DNA of 22,508 bases from a virus (IMGVR_UViG_3300033141_004526:1-22508), one strand, 5' to 3'. Shown: positions 12,020 to 19,936, counted from the stretch's first letter. A program made the numbers and translations. Notes: generated by a model not told the origin, from the sequence alone.

Positions 12020-12569
12020 GAGACAGGTGGAATTTCTAAATAAGATTTTTGATAAGTTATTGTCTTTGTTGCCACGCAGGATTTTTGTTGATCCGTTTGA
12101 GAGAGGTATAAGGATAACTTATTTGTGGAAGCAGAGGATTACGGACCTTGAACCTGGTGTTTATTTTATTTGGCCTTTGTTGCAGCAAGTTATCAGAATT
12201 GGTGTAAAGACGCAAACAATGGATTTGAGAAGCCAGTCAATTTTTACAAAAGACCACAAGGATATAATTATTTCTGGCTCTCTTATATACAAAATAAGAG
12301 ATGCCAGAAAAGCTATTTGTGAGGTGATGGATTTTGATAAGGGTATGTGTGTTCTTTCTCTTGGGATTATAAAGAGATACGTGTCACAACATACACTTAA
12401 TGAATTAGTAAATACAGATGATTTAACAAAAGAAATAAAGAGGGAAATTTCTACCACTTGTTCTAAATGGGGTATTTATTTACAGAGTGTTGAGATAACA
12501 GATACTGGCAGAGGTAGAAATATTCGATTATTGACAAACAATGAAAATCCTATGATGGAAGTTGTGTAA
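12012..12569 (+). CDS. SPFH/band-7 domain protein
   Basis: A 185-residue protein whose residues about 27-165 match the stomatin/prohibitin/flotillin/HflK-C (band 7) core: VDPFERGIRITYL, then LEPGVYFIWPL, TMDLRSQSIFTKDHKDIIISGSL with the typical change to YKIRDARKAI, and a helical end with WGIYLQSVEIT. These proteins usually scaffold membrane microdomains and regulate proteases. Here no transmembrane segment is evident, though the N-terminal helix (LNKIFDKLLSLLP) is amphipathic. The start overlaps the terminase stop by eight bases without a clear ribosome site, so translation is likely coupled. Its place between terminase and portal is unusual. Confidence 0.85.
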   Translation: MIERQVEFLNKIFDKLLSLLPRRIFVDPFERGIRITYLWKQRITDLEPGVYFIWPLLQQVIRIGVKTQTMDLRSQSIFTKDHKDIIISGSLIYKIRDARKAICEVMDFDKGMCVLSLGIIKRYVSQHTLNELVNTDDLTKEIKREISTTCSKWGIYLQSVEITDTGRGRNIRLLTNNENPMMEVV

Positions 12570-14317
12570 TGGGTATCACAAAAGAAAAAAATGTTTCCAT
12601 GACATTTCCGGCTCGTTTGCAGAGGGCGGCAAAGATGTGGTTAAAGTATTCACAACCTATGTTGAAGAAGCGTGCCAGAATGGTTCGTGCTTGGTTATCA
12701 AATTATCATTCTGATAGTGCGGATGTTCCTACGCATACGATGAATCTTTTAGATAGGGGTCTTGGTATTATTGTTCCTTATTTGTCGATGTCAAATCCTA
12801 AGATACATTGTGAAGCAAGAATCCCCGACCTAAAACCTTGGGCCTATACAACCCAGTTGGCAATGAACCATTTGATTGAAGAGATAAAGTTTTCAACTAC
12901 AGTGATGAGGCCATTGATTTTTAATTCTATGTTTGGTGCTGGAATTATCAAATCTGGAATTATGGGCGAGGGCCATATCAATTATTTTGGAAATCAACTT
13001 GAGGTAGGTCAACCATACGCAGCAGTTATAGACGACGAAGATTATATTGGCGATGTGTCTGCTACTGCCAGAGAAGGTTTTGACATGGAAGGTCATGTGT
13101 ATCGCTTACCAACAGAGTTTGCAAAGGAGTTTTTTGGTCGTAAATACGCGGACCATATTAAGCCTGATTTCAAATTATGGGGCGATGATGATATGCAAAG
13201 GATTGCAAAACATGGGATGTCACTTACTGAGCAGTATACTCTAAAGGGCTGGTCACAGTTTATGGATATATATTTGCCAGATGAAGGTATCACTTTGACT
13301 ATAATGCCAGAGGGCAAACTTGCAAAGATTCTACGTACAGTAGAGTGGGATGGTCCTGAAGATGGTCCATTTGATTTTCTTGGATATAAGTTTGCACCAA
13401 AATCCCCGATGCCAGTCCCCCCATGTTGGGGCTGGATTGATATGGATACGACAATAAATATTCTCATCAACAAAATGCGAGAGCAAGCTGAGGCTCAGAA
13501 GAGCGTGTTGGTTTATGAAGCTGCTGCTGCTGATGATGCGGAGCGGATTGCAAAAACAGGAAATCAAGGCTCTTGTAGAGTTGATAATATCAATATGTTG
13601 GATGTTAAGGAATTTGGTGGGGTTAATCCTCAGAATTATGACTATGTCAATTACATTGAAAATCAGTTTTCTGTTCAAGGTGGCAATCTTTATACAGTGG
13701 GCGGTCGTGCATCCGGGGCTAAAACACTTGGACAAGAGCAGATGTTGCAGAACAATGCAACGAGAATAATTGATGATATGGTCAATAGTGTTTATAATAT
13801 AGCTACATCAGTATTTAAGAAAATGGCTTGGCATATCTGGAGCGACCCATTGATTCAGATACCTATGATTAAACGTATACCCGGTGCTGGTAGTGTTGAT
13901 GTGGTGTTTGACCAATATGCTAAAGAGGGTGACTTTTACGATTTTAATTTTAAGATTCAGCCGTATTCAATGCAGAGGTTTAATCCAAATATTCAACATC
14001 AGAAGTTGATACAGCTTTTAACCGCTTGGATTGTTCCTATGGCGGGTATGGCTGCACAACAGGGCGTTACTATTGATATTGATGCTGCTACCAAAAAGAT
14101 TGCAGAGTATATGCAAATTGATATAGGGGACATTTGGAAAACGGCTGTGCCTGATGCGGTAGGTATGGGTCCTTACCAACCTATGCAGGGGTCCACCAAG
14201 GGTGGGTTTGGACAATCTGACGACCGATTTGGTGGTAGTGGTGGTTCTTCAGAATCTAACTTGATACAACATCAATCGTCACCAAGGGCGGGGCAACCTT
14301 CGCCCCCACAGAAATAG
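12569..14317 (+). CDS. Portal protein
   Basis: A 582-residue protein right after the packaging genes, starting one base inside the SPFH stop (TAATG). Recognition rests on position, length and sequence type: an N-terminal helical part (LQRAAKMWLKYSQPMLKKRA), a long alpha/beta middle with PVPPCWGWIDMDTTINILI, and a central helix region (GRASGAKTLGQEQMLQNNAT, IIDDMVNSVYNIATSVFKKM) typical of portal stems, followed by a Gly/Ser/Pro-rich tail. Portals form a twelve-subunit ring through which DNA enters the head and to which the tail attaches. No head-maturation or fusion domain is seen within it. Confidence 0.8.
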   Translation: MGITKEKNVSMTFPARLQRAAKMWLKYSQPMLKKRARMVRAWLSNYHSDSADVPTHTMNLLDRGLGIIVPYLSMSNPKIHCEARIPDLKPWAYTTQLAMNHLIEEIKFSTTVMRPLIFNSMFGAGIIKSGIMGEGHINYFGNQLEVGQPYAAVIDDEDYIGDVSATAREGFDMEGHVYRLPTEFAKEFFGRKYADHIKPDFKLWGDDDMQRIAKHGMSLTEQYTLKGWSQFMDIYLPDEGITLTIMPEGKLAKILRTVEWDGPEDGPFDFLGYKFAPKSPMPVPPCWGWIDMDTTINILINKMREQAEAQKSVLVYEAAAADDAERIAKTGNQGSCRVDNINMLDVKEFGGVNPQNYDYVNYIENQFSVQGGNLYTVGGRASGAKTLGQEQMLQNNATRIIDDMVNSVYNIATSVFKKMAWHIWSDPLIQIPMIKRIPGAGSVDVVFDQYAKEGDFYDFNFKIQPYSMQRFNPNIQHQKLIQLLTAWIVPMAGMAAQQGVTIDIDAATKKIAEYMQIDIGDIWKTAVPDAVGMGPYQPMQGSTKGGFGQSDDRFGGSGGSSESNLIQHQSSPRAGQPSPPQK

Positions 14318-14327
14318 GAGATAGAAA

Positions 14328-15020
14328 ATGTGGACAAGATTTGATAAGAGGTTTTATCCGGCTTTGTTAGTGTTGATAATTGTCGTGGTTTGTTTGTGTG
14401 TATGTATGCAGCTCAAACAGACACAGCGAATTAATTTTGCCAACGTAATGGAGTCTGTCGTTCACATTTCTGTCGATGCTGAGTATGGTGGTTGGCAAGG
14501 GTCTGGTGTTTACATCGGCGATGGTTTAATACTTACGGCAGGCCATGTTGTAGATGGTGCTGAGAGCTTTACTGTGACATTTGAAAATGGGTGTGTCTAT
14601 GATTCAAATGATTTTTACCAAGAAGAAATGAGTGACGTAGGTTTTATACTTATCGAAGATGTTGATTGTCACACGCCCATACCATTTGACAATAGAAGTC
14701 TTGACCGAGGTGAGGCGGCTTGGGTTTTTGGAAGCCCTTACGGAACAGAATTTTTATTCACGGTATCCGAGGGTATAGTTTCAAACAATACACTGACTTG
14801 TGGTGGATTTTTTGGTGAGAAGTCAATCTTCATGGTTGATGCTGCTTCCTACCCCGGAAACTCTGGAGGACCTGTCGTTGATTCCGAGGGTGAAATCATA
14901 GGAATTTTAGTTGGGGGTTATGGTTATTCAGATAATTTGAGTATTTGTATTCGAGTAGATGTAATTGTACTTTCACTTGATAAATATTTGGCCAAGTTAG
15001 CTCTTGAAAGGTTGAAATAA
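14328..15020 (+). CDS. Membrane-anchored trypsin-like serine protease
   Basis: A 230-residue protein after AGGAGATAGAAA. Residues 11-28 (PALLVLIIVVVCLCVCMQ) form a signal anchor. The rest is a chymotrypsin/DegP-type fold with the full triad: His73 in LTAGHVVD, Asp103 in SDVGFILI and Ser179 in GNSGGPVVD, plus the oxyanion loop YPGNSG. No PDZ domain follows. Tailed phages normally encode S78, S14, S49 or T4-type maturation proteases between portal and capsid, and none of these is present here. This enzyme may therefore process capsid or scaffold, or act at the envelope; the membrane anchor argues for the latter. It overlaps the next gene by one base. Confidence 0.9.
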   Translation: MWTRFDKRFYPALLVLIIVVVCLCVCMQLKQTQRINFANVMESVVHISVDAEYGGWQGSGVYIGDGLILTAGHVVDGAESFTVTFENGCVYDSNDFYQEEMSDVGFILIEDVDCHTPIPFDNRSLDRGEAAWVFGSPYGTEFLFTVSEGIVSNNTLTCGGFFGEKSIFMVDAASYPGNSGGPVVDSEGEIIGILVGGYGYSDNLSICIRVDVIVLSLDKYLAKLALERLK

Positions 15021-15388
15021 TGGCAGCTTCAGTGTCGATACGTATAGCGGCTTTCCTCGAAGGTCTTGGGGTTGAGCAGGCTTTTCTAAAGAAATTTACA
15101 TTGGCACAGACACCCACTGCTGCGGTGTATCAATATCGTGTTCAAGCAACTGCTGATTCAGATGAAGTGCTTGATGTTGGTGATGTAGCAATAGTGGATT
15201 TGGTTGTAATTAAGTGCGTAGCAAATGATATGGATATTGATACTACCTATGTAGATGCTTTTAATGCAGAGATTACTGTGAATGAAGGTGAGGTTGCTGC
15301 ATTTACCCCATCTGGGACGGTGAGAATTAAGAACAATGGTGCGGGTGAAACTGTAACTTACGAATATATTGTTGTAGGTCGTACATAG
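15020..15388 (+). CDS. Small beta-rich protein, 122 aa, probably virion-associated
   Basis: Starts at TAATG overlapping the protease stop, with AAAGG upstream. The product has a short N-terminal helix (MAASVSIRIAAFLEGLGVE), then a series of beta strands rich in Val, Thr and Asp (VLDVGDVAIVDLVVIKCV; GTVRIKNNGAGETVTYEYIV), like a small immunoglobulin- or jelly-roll-type virion subunit. Position in the head cluster supports a structural role such as decoration or minor head protein. No named family is recognised. Confidence 0.65.
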   Translation: MAASVSIRIAAFLEGLGVEQAFLKKFTLAQTPTAAVYQYRVQATADSDEVLDVGDVAIVDLVVIKCVANDMDIDTTYVDAFNAEITVNEGEVAAFTPSGTVRIKNNGAGETVTYEYIVVGRT

Positions 15389-15405
15389 CAGATATTGGAG
15401 ACAAT

Positions 15406-15723
15406 ATGCCGATTTTCAATTACTTATGTTCCCATTGTGGACATAAATGGGAAGAGATTGGTAGTGCAAAAGATTTCACAAGATATATGAGTTGTCCTGG
15501 GTGTGGTAAACAAGCCGAAAAGAATTTTGGTGGTGCAAAGGTTGTTGTGTTCAGTGAAAAAGAAAGGTTTTCAATTGCTATGGGTGTCCATCCTTCACAG
15601 ATACCAGCGGCTATGAGAGCATATCCGGGGTCAGAGTATAACGAGAAAGGTTATTTGAGAGTGCGGGGTCGAACAGATAAGAAAAAGAAAATGAAACAAA
15701 GAGGTTATATTGAATATGATTAG
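15406..15723 (+). CDS. FmdB-type zinc-ribbon protein, 105 aa
   Basis: The ATG at 15406 follows GGAGACAAT. Residues 1-45 match the FmdB/CxxC_CxxC_SSSS putative regulatory zinc ribbon: MPIFNYLCSHCGHKWEE, then MSCPGCGKQAEKNF (Cys 8, 11, 30, 33). The remaining 60 residues are basic, with a tyrosine- and lysine-rich tail (TDKKKKMKQRGY). FmdB-like ribbons are common in phage head regions, where their role is not known; they are thought to act as metal-binding modules. It lies between the small beta-rich gene and the co-chaperonin gene. Confidence 0.8.
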   Translation: MPIFNYLCSHCGHKWEEIGSAKDFTRYMSCPGCGKQAEKNFGGAKVVVFSEKERFSIAMGVHPSQIPAAMRAYPGSEYNEKGYLRVRGRTDKKKKMKQRGYIEYD

Positions 15724-15733
15724 GGGATAGAAG

Positions 15734-16000
15734 ATGAGAATTGAGCCATTAAATGATATAGTGTTGTTGACGGCAGTTAAGGCAGAAAGCAAATCGGAAG
15801 GTGGTATTGCATTTCCTGATACTTACAAGAAAGAGAATGATAAATTGGTAGAGGTTGTTGATGTTGGTCCTGATGTTAAGTTGATAAAGAAAGGGATGCG
15901 AGTAATATGTAATGCTTATGGGGCGAATGTTGCTGAGTTGGGTGGTGTTCGTTATCTTTTGCAAAAAGAAGAGATGATTCTCGGTATAGTTAAAAATTAG
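15734..16000 (+). CDS. GroES-like co-chaperonin
   Basis: An 88-residue protein after GGGGATAGAAG. Its sequence follows the Cpn10 pattern: IEPLNDIVLL (3-12), ESKSEGGIAFPDTYKKE with the mobile loop (18-34), VVDVGPDVKLIKKGMRVICNAYGANV, then GGVRYLLQKEEMILGIV at the end. GroES caps GroEL and sets its folding chamber. Phages that carry a version (T4 gp31 is the known example) use it to fold the major capsid protein with the host GroEL. Its position just upstream of the scaffold and capsid genes supports that role. No GroEL gene is seen, so host GroEL must be used. Confidence 0.9.
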   Translation: MRIEPLNDIVLLTAVKAESKSEGGIAFPDTYKKENDKLVEVVDVGPDVKLIKKGMRVICNAYGANVAELGGVRYLLQKEEMILGIVKN

Positions 16001-16011
16001 GAGACAAAATA

Positions 16012-16374
16012 ATGAGTTTGTGGTACGAGCATGTTTTCAGAGATGGGACGGGCATTAAGTTAGTTGACCGGCCTTTTGAGTTGGTAAAGAAAGAAGTGCC
16101 AACTTTGATTTTCAAACTTTCGGCAGACGGGGAAGAGCAAAAAGTAATATCCTGCCCTTTGTATGATGCGGATACGGGTGAGGATTTGTTTCCAGGATTA
16201 TTGGCAGGGATGAAGAAGAGACAATTTCTAAAGAAGAAAATTTGCAAAGTATGTAATAATGAGTTTACACCAAACTCGGCAAACCAACAGACTTGTGATA
16301 AATGTCGAGCAGAGATGAAGGCCGCAAGAGAGGTTGAGAAAATAGCAAAGGCTGATAAGGAGACAAAAGAATAA
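16012..16374 (+). CDS. Zinc-ribbon protein, 120 aa
   Basis: Starts after AGGAGACAAAATA. The first 75 residues are a mixed alpha/beta part with no recognised match (EHVFRDGTGIKLVDRPFELV). Residues 77-100 form a zinc ribbon, ICKVCNNEFTPNSANQQTCD followed by KCRAE (Cys 78, 81, 96, 99), and the tail is a highly charged helix. It ends exactly where the scaffold-like gene begins. It could bind the scaffold, co-chaperonin or DNA. Two zinc ribbons in a row around the co-chaperonin gene suggest a local assembly-factor block. Confidence 0.7.
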   Translation: MSLWYEHVFRDGTGIKLVDRPFELVKKEVPTLIFKLSADGEEQKVISCPLYDADTGEDLFPGLLAGMKKRQFLKKKICKVCNNEFTPNSANQQTCDKCRAEMKAAREVEKIAKADKETKE

Positions 16375-17417
16375 TGAATATTGAAGAAGAGAAAAAAGAC
16401 CATGATGAGGGTAAGGATGTAGAGTCCAAAAGTCACTCCGTTGTGGGTACAGTTTTAAGTTTGCCGCAAAAGATGAAAGATGTTCTCAATAAGATTCGCG
16501 GCGAGAACGCAGACGAGCCTAAAGAAGTCGAGGTCACAGAAGATGATAGCGACGAGGCTGGTGAAGGAGATGTTAGTGTTAAGGATGATGAAGAGGATGA
16601 AACTTTTGACAGCGATGATGAGTCCAGTGACAAAGATGCTTCTGAGTCTGAGGATGAAGAGCGGCTGACCATCGAGGGTGTTGACCCTAAATTGATTGCT
16701 GCTGGAAGAGAGCTTGGCTGGAGCGATGATAAGATTCTCGCTATAGTTGAGACAGATGAATCTGTGCTTACTGATTTAGCTGATTTGCAAGCATCAAGAA
16801 AGAAAGATGAATCTGATGGCAAGGATGAGCAGGAAGGAGCCGAAAGTGCGGTTTTGACAGATGAGCAGAAAGTCTCTTTGCGTGAGAAGATGGGTGATGA
16901 AGTTGCTGACATACTTATAAAGCAGCAAGAAGATTTACGATCTGTCTCGGAAGAGTTGGCTGATGTTCGTAAGTTTAGGGCGAGTAGTGAGGAAGATGCT
17001 GCCAGAGCAGTTTCTATGCGAAAGTTAGAGACTGCTAACGAGATTTTTGACCGGGCTTTTGATACATTCCCCGAAATAGGTAAGACGGATGAATTACCCC
17101 GAACACCGGATGGTAGCATCCGCACTATGTCGAATGAGTGTAAAGTAAGGTCAGAAATATATAGTGTTGCCGAGATGTTTTTTCAGACAAATGGTGGCTC
17201 ATTTGAGTCTGCTATGGATGAAGCCTTATCTTGGTATGGTGGTAGGGATGGAAAGAAGTCAGTGGTTCGCACTGTTGTAAAGGATTTGAATAGGCGTAAA
17301 AGGAAATTTTCCCCGAAGCCTACAAAGAAGAAAACGAAGCTGGTCTTTAAGGATGCTAACCAAAAAGCAGGTTACATTGTAAAGCAGGCTAAGCGAAAGG
17401 CAGGTTTTGATGTATAA
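16374..17417 (+). CDS. Acidic scaffold-like protein
   Basis: A 347-residue protein directly upstream of the major capsid gene. The first 130 residues are extremely acidic (runs of Asp, Glu and Ser), then a folded segment (LTIEGVDPKLIAAGRELGWS) and a coiled-coil stretch (IKQQEDLRSVSEELADVRKF), and the C-terminal 60 residues are strongly basic (KDLNRRKRKFSPKPTKKKTK). Acidic start, coiled middle and basic capsid-binding end is the usual plan of phage scaffolds, which guide prohead assembly and are then removed. The start uses AAGGAG at 16358. Identification rests on position and composition, not on a named domain. Confidence 0.75.
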   Translation: MNIEEEKKDHDEGKDVESKSHSVVGTVLSLPQKMKDVLNKIRGENADEPKEVEVTEDDSDEAGEGDVSVKDDEEDETFDSDDESSDKDASESEDEERLTIEGVDPKLIAAGRELGWSDDKILAIVETDESVLTDLADLQASRKKDESDGKDEQEGAESAVLTDEQKVSLREKMGDEVADILIKQQEDLRSVSEELADVRKFRASSEEDAARAVSMRKLETANEIFDRAFDTFPEIGKTDELPRTPDGSIRTMSNECKVRSEIYSVAEMFFQTNGGSFESAMDEALSWYGGRDGKKSVVRTVVKDLNRRKRKFSPKPTKKKTKLVFKDANQKAGYIVKQAKRKAGFDV

Positions 17418-17490
17418 GGGCTTGCCTTCAGTGTAAGGTGGTAATGGGGATTATTACCTAATAGAGTAATGGGATAAAAAGGGGTTACAA
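17418..17490 (+). promoter_or_regulatory. Capsid-gene leader with two exclusive hairpins
   Basis: GGTAAT/ATTACC (17440-17445/17453-17458, loop 7) and ATTAC/GTAAT (17453-17457/17466-17470) share the same arm, so only one can form. GTAATGGG occurs twice (17441, 17466). The second form lies just ahead of the AAGGGG ribosome site at 17479-17484. It may act as an RNA stabiliser or tune capsid translation. Confidence 0.4.
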
Positions 17491-18591
17491 ATGGAAATTA
17501 CAATCGAGCAGGCCATTGACCTCGGCTATGCTACGCTTGAGAATTATGCTAAGGATTCTGATAGACTGGTTATTACTTTCAAAGAGGCTTGTTATACGCC
17601 GGTAAACGATTGGTTTGGTAAGGATAAAGTTGTTGTTACTGGTGGTGATAGAATTGAAGGATTTATCACCCTTGGCGACACCGGTAATGCCAAGCATGTT
17701 TCACTTTGGGAAGAGGATAGTGATAATGTAGTTAATACCGACAAGCAATGGTCGGTTAATTGGACTCATGCTGCAACTAATATGACTTATAATCGTATTG
17801 AGTTGGGTATGAATATGGGCGATGATGTCAAGGTGTATAATTATTTTGACGGTAAGCGGAAGAATATGTTCCGTGAATTTGCAGAGCTTTTGCAGAATGC
17901 TATTTTCCAGACGCCAGTGAGCGCTACTGATAAAAAGAATCCACATGGAATCTTTTCTTGGCTTAGTTGGGATGCAACCGATACGGATGGAAGTTCTGGT
18001 GGTTTTACTGGGTATAATGGTCACTACAACGATGGTAGTGCAACTGAGTACAATGTTGGTGGATTGAGTGCGACCTCTACGAGCAATGCTCGTTGGGCGA
18101 GTTACGCTGCTGACCATGAGGGCAACTTTGGTGACAATCTGATTTCACTTTTAGATGAAGCTACTTTGTGTACTAATTTCATCCCTCCGGTTGTTCCTGA
18201 AAATATAGGTAAGAATCAGGGTTGGGGCAACTTCCGTTATTACACGAACAAGAATATCATCCTTAACTTGAACCAGCTTCTCCTGAAGTCTGATGATAGT
18301 GTTGGTCCTGACCTTGGTAAGTATCATGGTTTGACCGTCTACAAGGGTGTTCCGTTTGTGTACGTGCAGAAGTTAGATACTGCAAATACGAGCACTTATG
18401 GCACGGACCCGCTACTTGGTGTTAATATGGATTATATCAATGTGTCTGTTCTCAGTGAGAATAATTTTGTTCTCGGCAAACCTCGTCCGAGAGATAACCA
18501 CCACAACGTTCTCAAGGTTGATCTTGACTTGTCGTATTGCATCAACTGCCCCGACAGGCGTCGAGCGGGTTTCTTGATTACAAACATCTAA
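17491..18591 (+). CDS. Major capsid protein (HK97-fold type)
   Basis: A 366-residue protein after AAGGGGTTACAA. It lacks an N-terminal HK97 delta domain, in agreement with a separate scaffold gene. The order of a helical start (TIEQAIDLGYATLENYAKDS), a beta-rich centre (GDRIEGFITL), a long spine-like helix (GKRKNMFREFAELLQNAIFQ), Gly/Ser/Asp-rich loop insertions (DATDTDGSSGGFTGYNGHYN), and an end of FRYYTNKNIILNLNQLLLK, GLTVYKGVPFVYV and CPDRRRAGF matches capsid proteins of related uncultured phages I recall, made from an HK97-like fold. The gene sits behind the scaffold, as expected, and is flanked on both sides by structured leaders or terminators. Confidence 0.9.
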   Translation: MEITIEQAIDLGYATLENYAKDSDRLVITFKEACYTPVNDWFGKDKVVVTGGDRIEGFITLGDTGNAKHVSLWEEDSDNVVNTDKQWSVNWTHAATNMTYNRIELGMNMGDDVKVYNYFDGKRKNMFREFAELLQNAIFQTPVSATDKKNPHGIFSWLSWDATDTDGSSGGFTGYNGHYNDGSATEYNVGGLSATSTSNARWASYAADHEGNFGDNLISLLDEATLCTNFIPPVVPENIGKNQGWGNFRYYTNKNIILNLNQLLLKSDDSVGPDLGKYHGLTVYKGVPFVYVQKLDTANTSTYGTDPLLGVNMDYINVSVLSENNFVLGKPRPRDNHHNVLKVDLDLSYCINCPDRRRAGFLITNI

Positions 18592-18742
18592 TCTACATTT
18601 GTGTAGACTATATGTGTTTTTTATCTACAATTATGTAGATTGTCGTGGTGCGAGGGCGGATGCCTTGAGCACTGTAATTGAGCGGGGTGAGAAAAACGTA
18701 ATCGCTCCGCCAACGAATTTTTGTTTGGAAGGATGTTATAAA
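18592..18742 (+). terminator. Tandem hairpins after the capsid gene
   Basis: Two almost identical hairpins follow the stop codon at once: TCTACA-TTTG-TGTAGA (18592-18607), then CTATATGTG and six T, then ATCTACA-ATTA-TGTAGAT (18623-18640). Arms of the first could also pair with the second. Further on GGCGGA/TCCGCC (18655-18660/18706-18711) competes with GAGCG/CGCTC (18680-18684/18703-18707). The first hairpin plus T-run looks like a partial terminator that would lower expression of later genes. No gene is seen in the 151 bases; the open frame from 18599 is too early. Confidence 0.55.
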
Positions 18743-19873
18743 ATGGGACCCAATTTTGGTGCTAATACTAATGCTGTACGTAAGCGTGTATATTACACGG
18801 AAACAAGCACGATATACGAGGGTATGCCGGTTTGTTATGAGTTTGACGCGACTACAAATGTGTACGGCTATGATAAGGGTGCGGGCGGTTTGGTAAATTG
18901 TCAGAGCACCCCTAATACGACTGCTGAAGGTAATCAGAACGAAGGTAAATGGCTTCGTGTTGAGGACCCCGATGCAGATAATATTCATGCGTTTGCTGGC
19001 GTTGTTGCTGGAACATCTGAGGCGGGCAAGATCGGTCCTCGATGGTTAGATATTTATATTCCTAATGGAGCAATTGTTCCTGTTAGAACAGACCAGAATT
19101 GTACGGCTGGTAAAACGATTCTTGCTGTCCATACAGCAGAGCAGTTTTTAACCGCCCCGTTTGAAGTTGCTGGTCGTGCTGTGGCTGTTGCATGGGAAAC
19201 CGCACGAAGAGATACCACAACGGGCATTGTTCTTGCAAAGTTAGATGACACCTTATTCATATATCAAAAGGGTGATGGTGTTCGTCTTGAAGTAGATGAT
19301 GAGGATGCCGGTAATATGATGGTCAATCAGATTATTGTTGGCACATCACAAGCATCTGGTTTGTTTTCTGCTTTGCAGATTAAATCTTATGTCACGGATG
19401 GAAATCCTGAATCGTGGGATTATGGTTTGGCATTAAACGTTAGTGCCGATATAGCTGGTGGGACTATTACCAATGGATTTAATGGCTCAGGTCATTGGTT
19501 GAATCTTGGTGATGCTACTCTTAATGGTGGACATTATTCTGCTTTACGAGCGGGTATTTATGAGGGTGGCGATACTACTATGACATCACTTGCTACCCTC
19601 GCTCCATTGTCTTTGGCAGTACAGGTTGCCACTGACCCCGGTACTGGTTTTTGTCAGATTTATTGTCGTAATGACGGGGCACAGGCGTTGGATGCTTTTA
19701 TTATTGCTGAGTCTGCTGGTGCAATGTTAGCTACTGCTTGTGGTGCAGATGAGGCTGGTCATGTTATTGGTTTTGATGGGGATTCTACTACACTTAAATT
19801 CCCGGTGATAATTGGTGGAACCACTTATTACGTTCTTGCAGGCGAAGCCATTCAGGGCGTTGCTGATGCTTAA
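18743..19873 (+). CDS. Capsid-associated structural protein, 376 aa
   Basis: The chosen start is the ATG at 18743 (MGPNFGANTNAVRKRVYYTE), preceded by GGAAGGATGTTATAA; the frame is open from 18599 but that part lies in hairpins. Residues 1-165 have the short-strand pattern of capsid cement/decoration proteins (VYYTETSTIYEGMPVCYEF, then WLDIYIPNGAIVPVR and AVAWETARR). Residues about 185-376 are Gly/Ala/Thr-rich with repeated short strands, resembling a beta-solenoid or head-fibre domain (SADIAGGTITNGFNGSGHWL). It is next to the capsid gene, so a decoration or head-fibre role is likely. A strong terminator follows. Confidence 0.7.
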   Translation: MGPNFGANTNAVRKRVYYTETSTIYEGMPVCYEFDATTNVYGYDKGAGGLVNCQSTPNTTAEGNQNEGKWLRVEDPDADNIHAFAGVVAGTSEAGKIGPRWLDIYIPNGAIVPVRTDQNCTAGKTILAVHTAEQFLTAPFEVAGRAVAVAWETARRDTTTGIVLAKLDDTLFIYQKGDGVRLEVDDEDAGNMMVNQIIVGTSQASGLFSALQIKSYVTDGNPESWDYGLALNVSADIAGGTITNGFNGSGHWLNLGDATLNGGHYSALRAGIYEGGDTTMTSLATLAPLSLAVQVATDPGTGFCQIYCRNDGAQALDAFIIAESAGAMLATACGADEAGHVIGFDGDSTTLKFPVIIGGTTYYVLAGEAIQGVADA

Positions 19874-19882
19874 AATGTATTT

Positions 19883-19922
19883 GGGGTGGGGGGCATTGTG
19901 TTCCTCACCTCACCTTTTTTTT
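19883..19922 (+). terminator. Rho-independent terminator
   Basis: A nine-pair stem with two G-U pairs, GGGGTGGGG (19883-19891) with CCTCACCTC (19903-19911), loop 11, is followed by ACC and nine T. It ends the capsid/decoration transcript ten bases after the stop. Confidence 0.8.
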
Positions 19923-19936
19923 AGGAGATAGATAAT

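Noticed and set aside
16433-17125. 230-codon minus frame
   Set aside because: Ser-rich antisense shadow of the acidic scaffold gene, caused by Asp/Glu/Ser codon content.
18599-18742. N-terminal extension of the 376-residue protein
   Set aside because: The frame is open back to 18599 but covers tandem hairpins, and the ATG at 18743 has the ribosome site.
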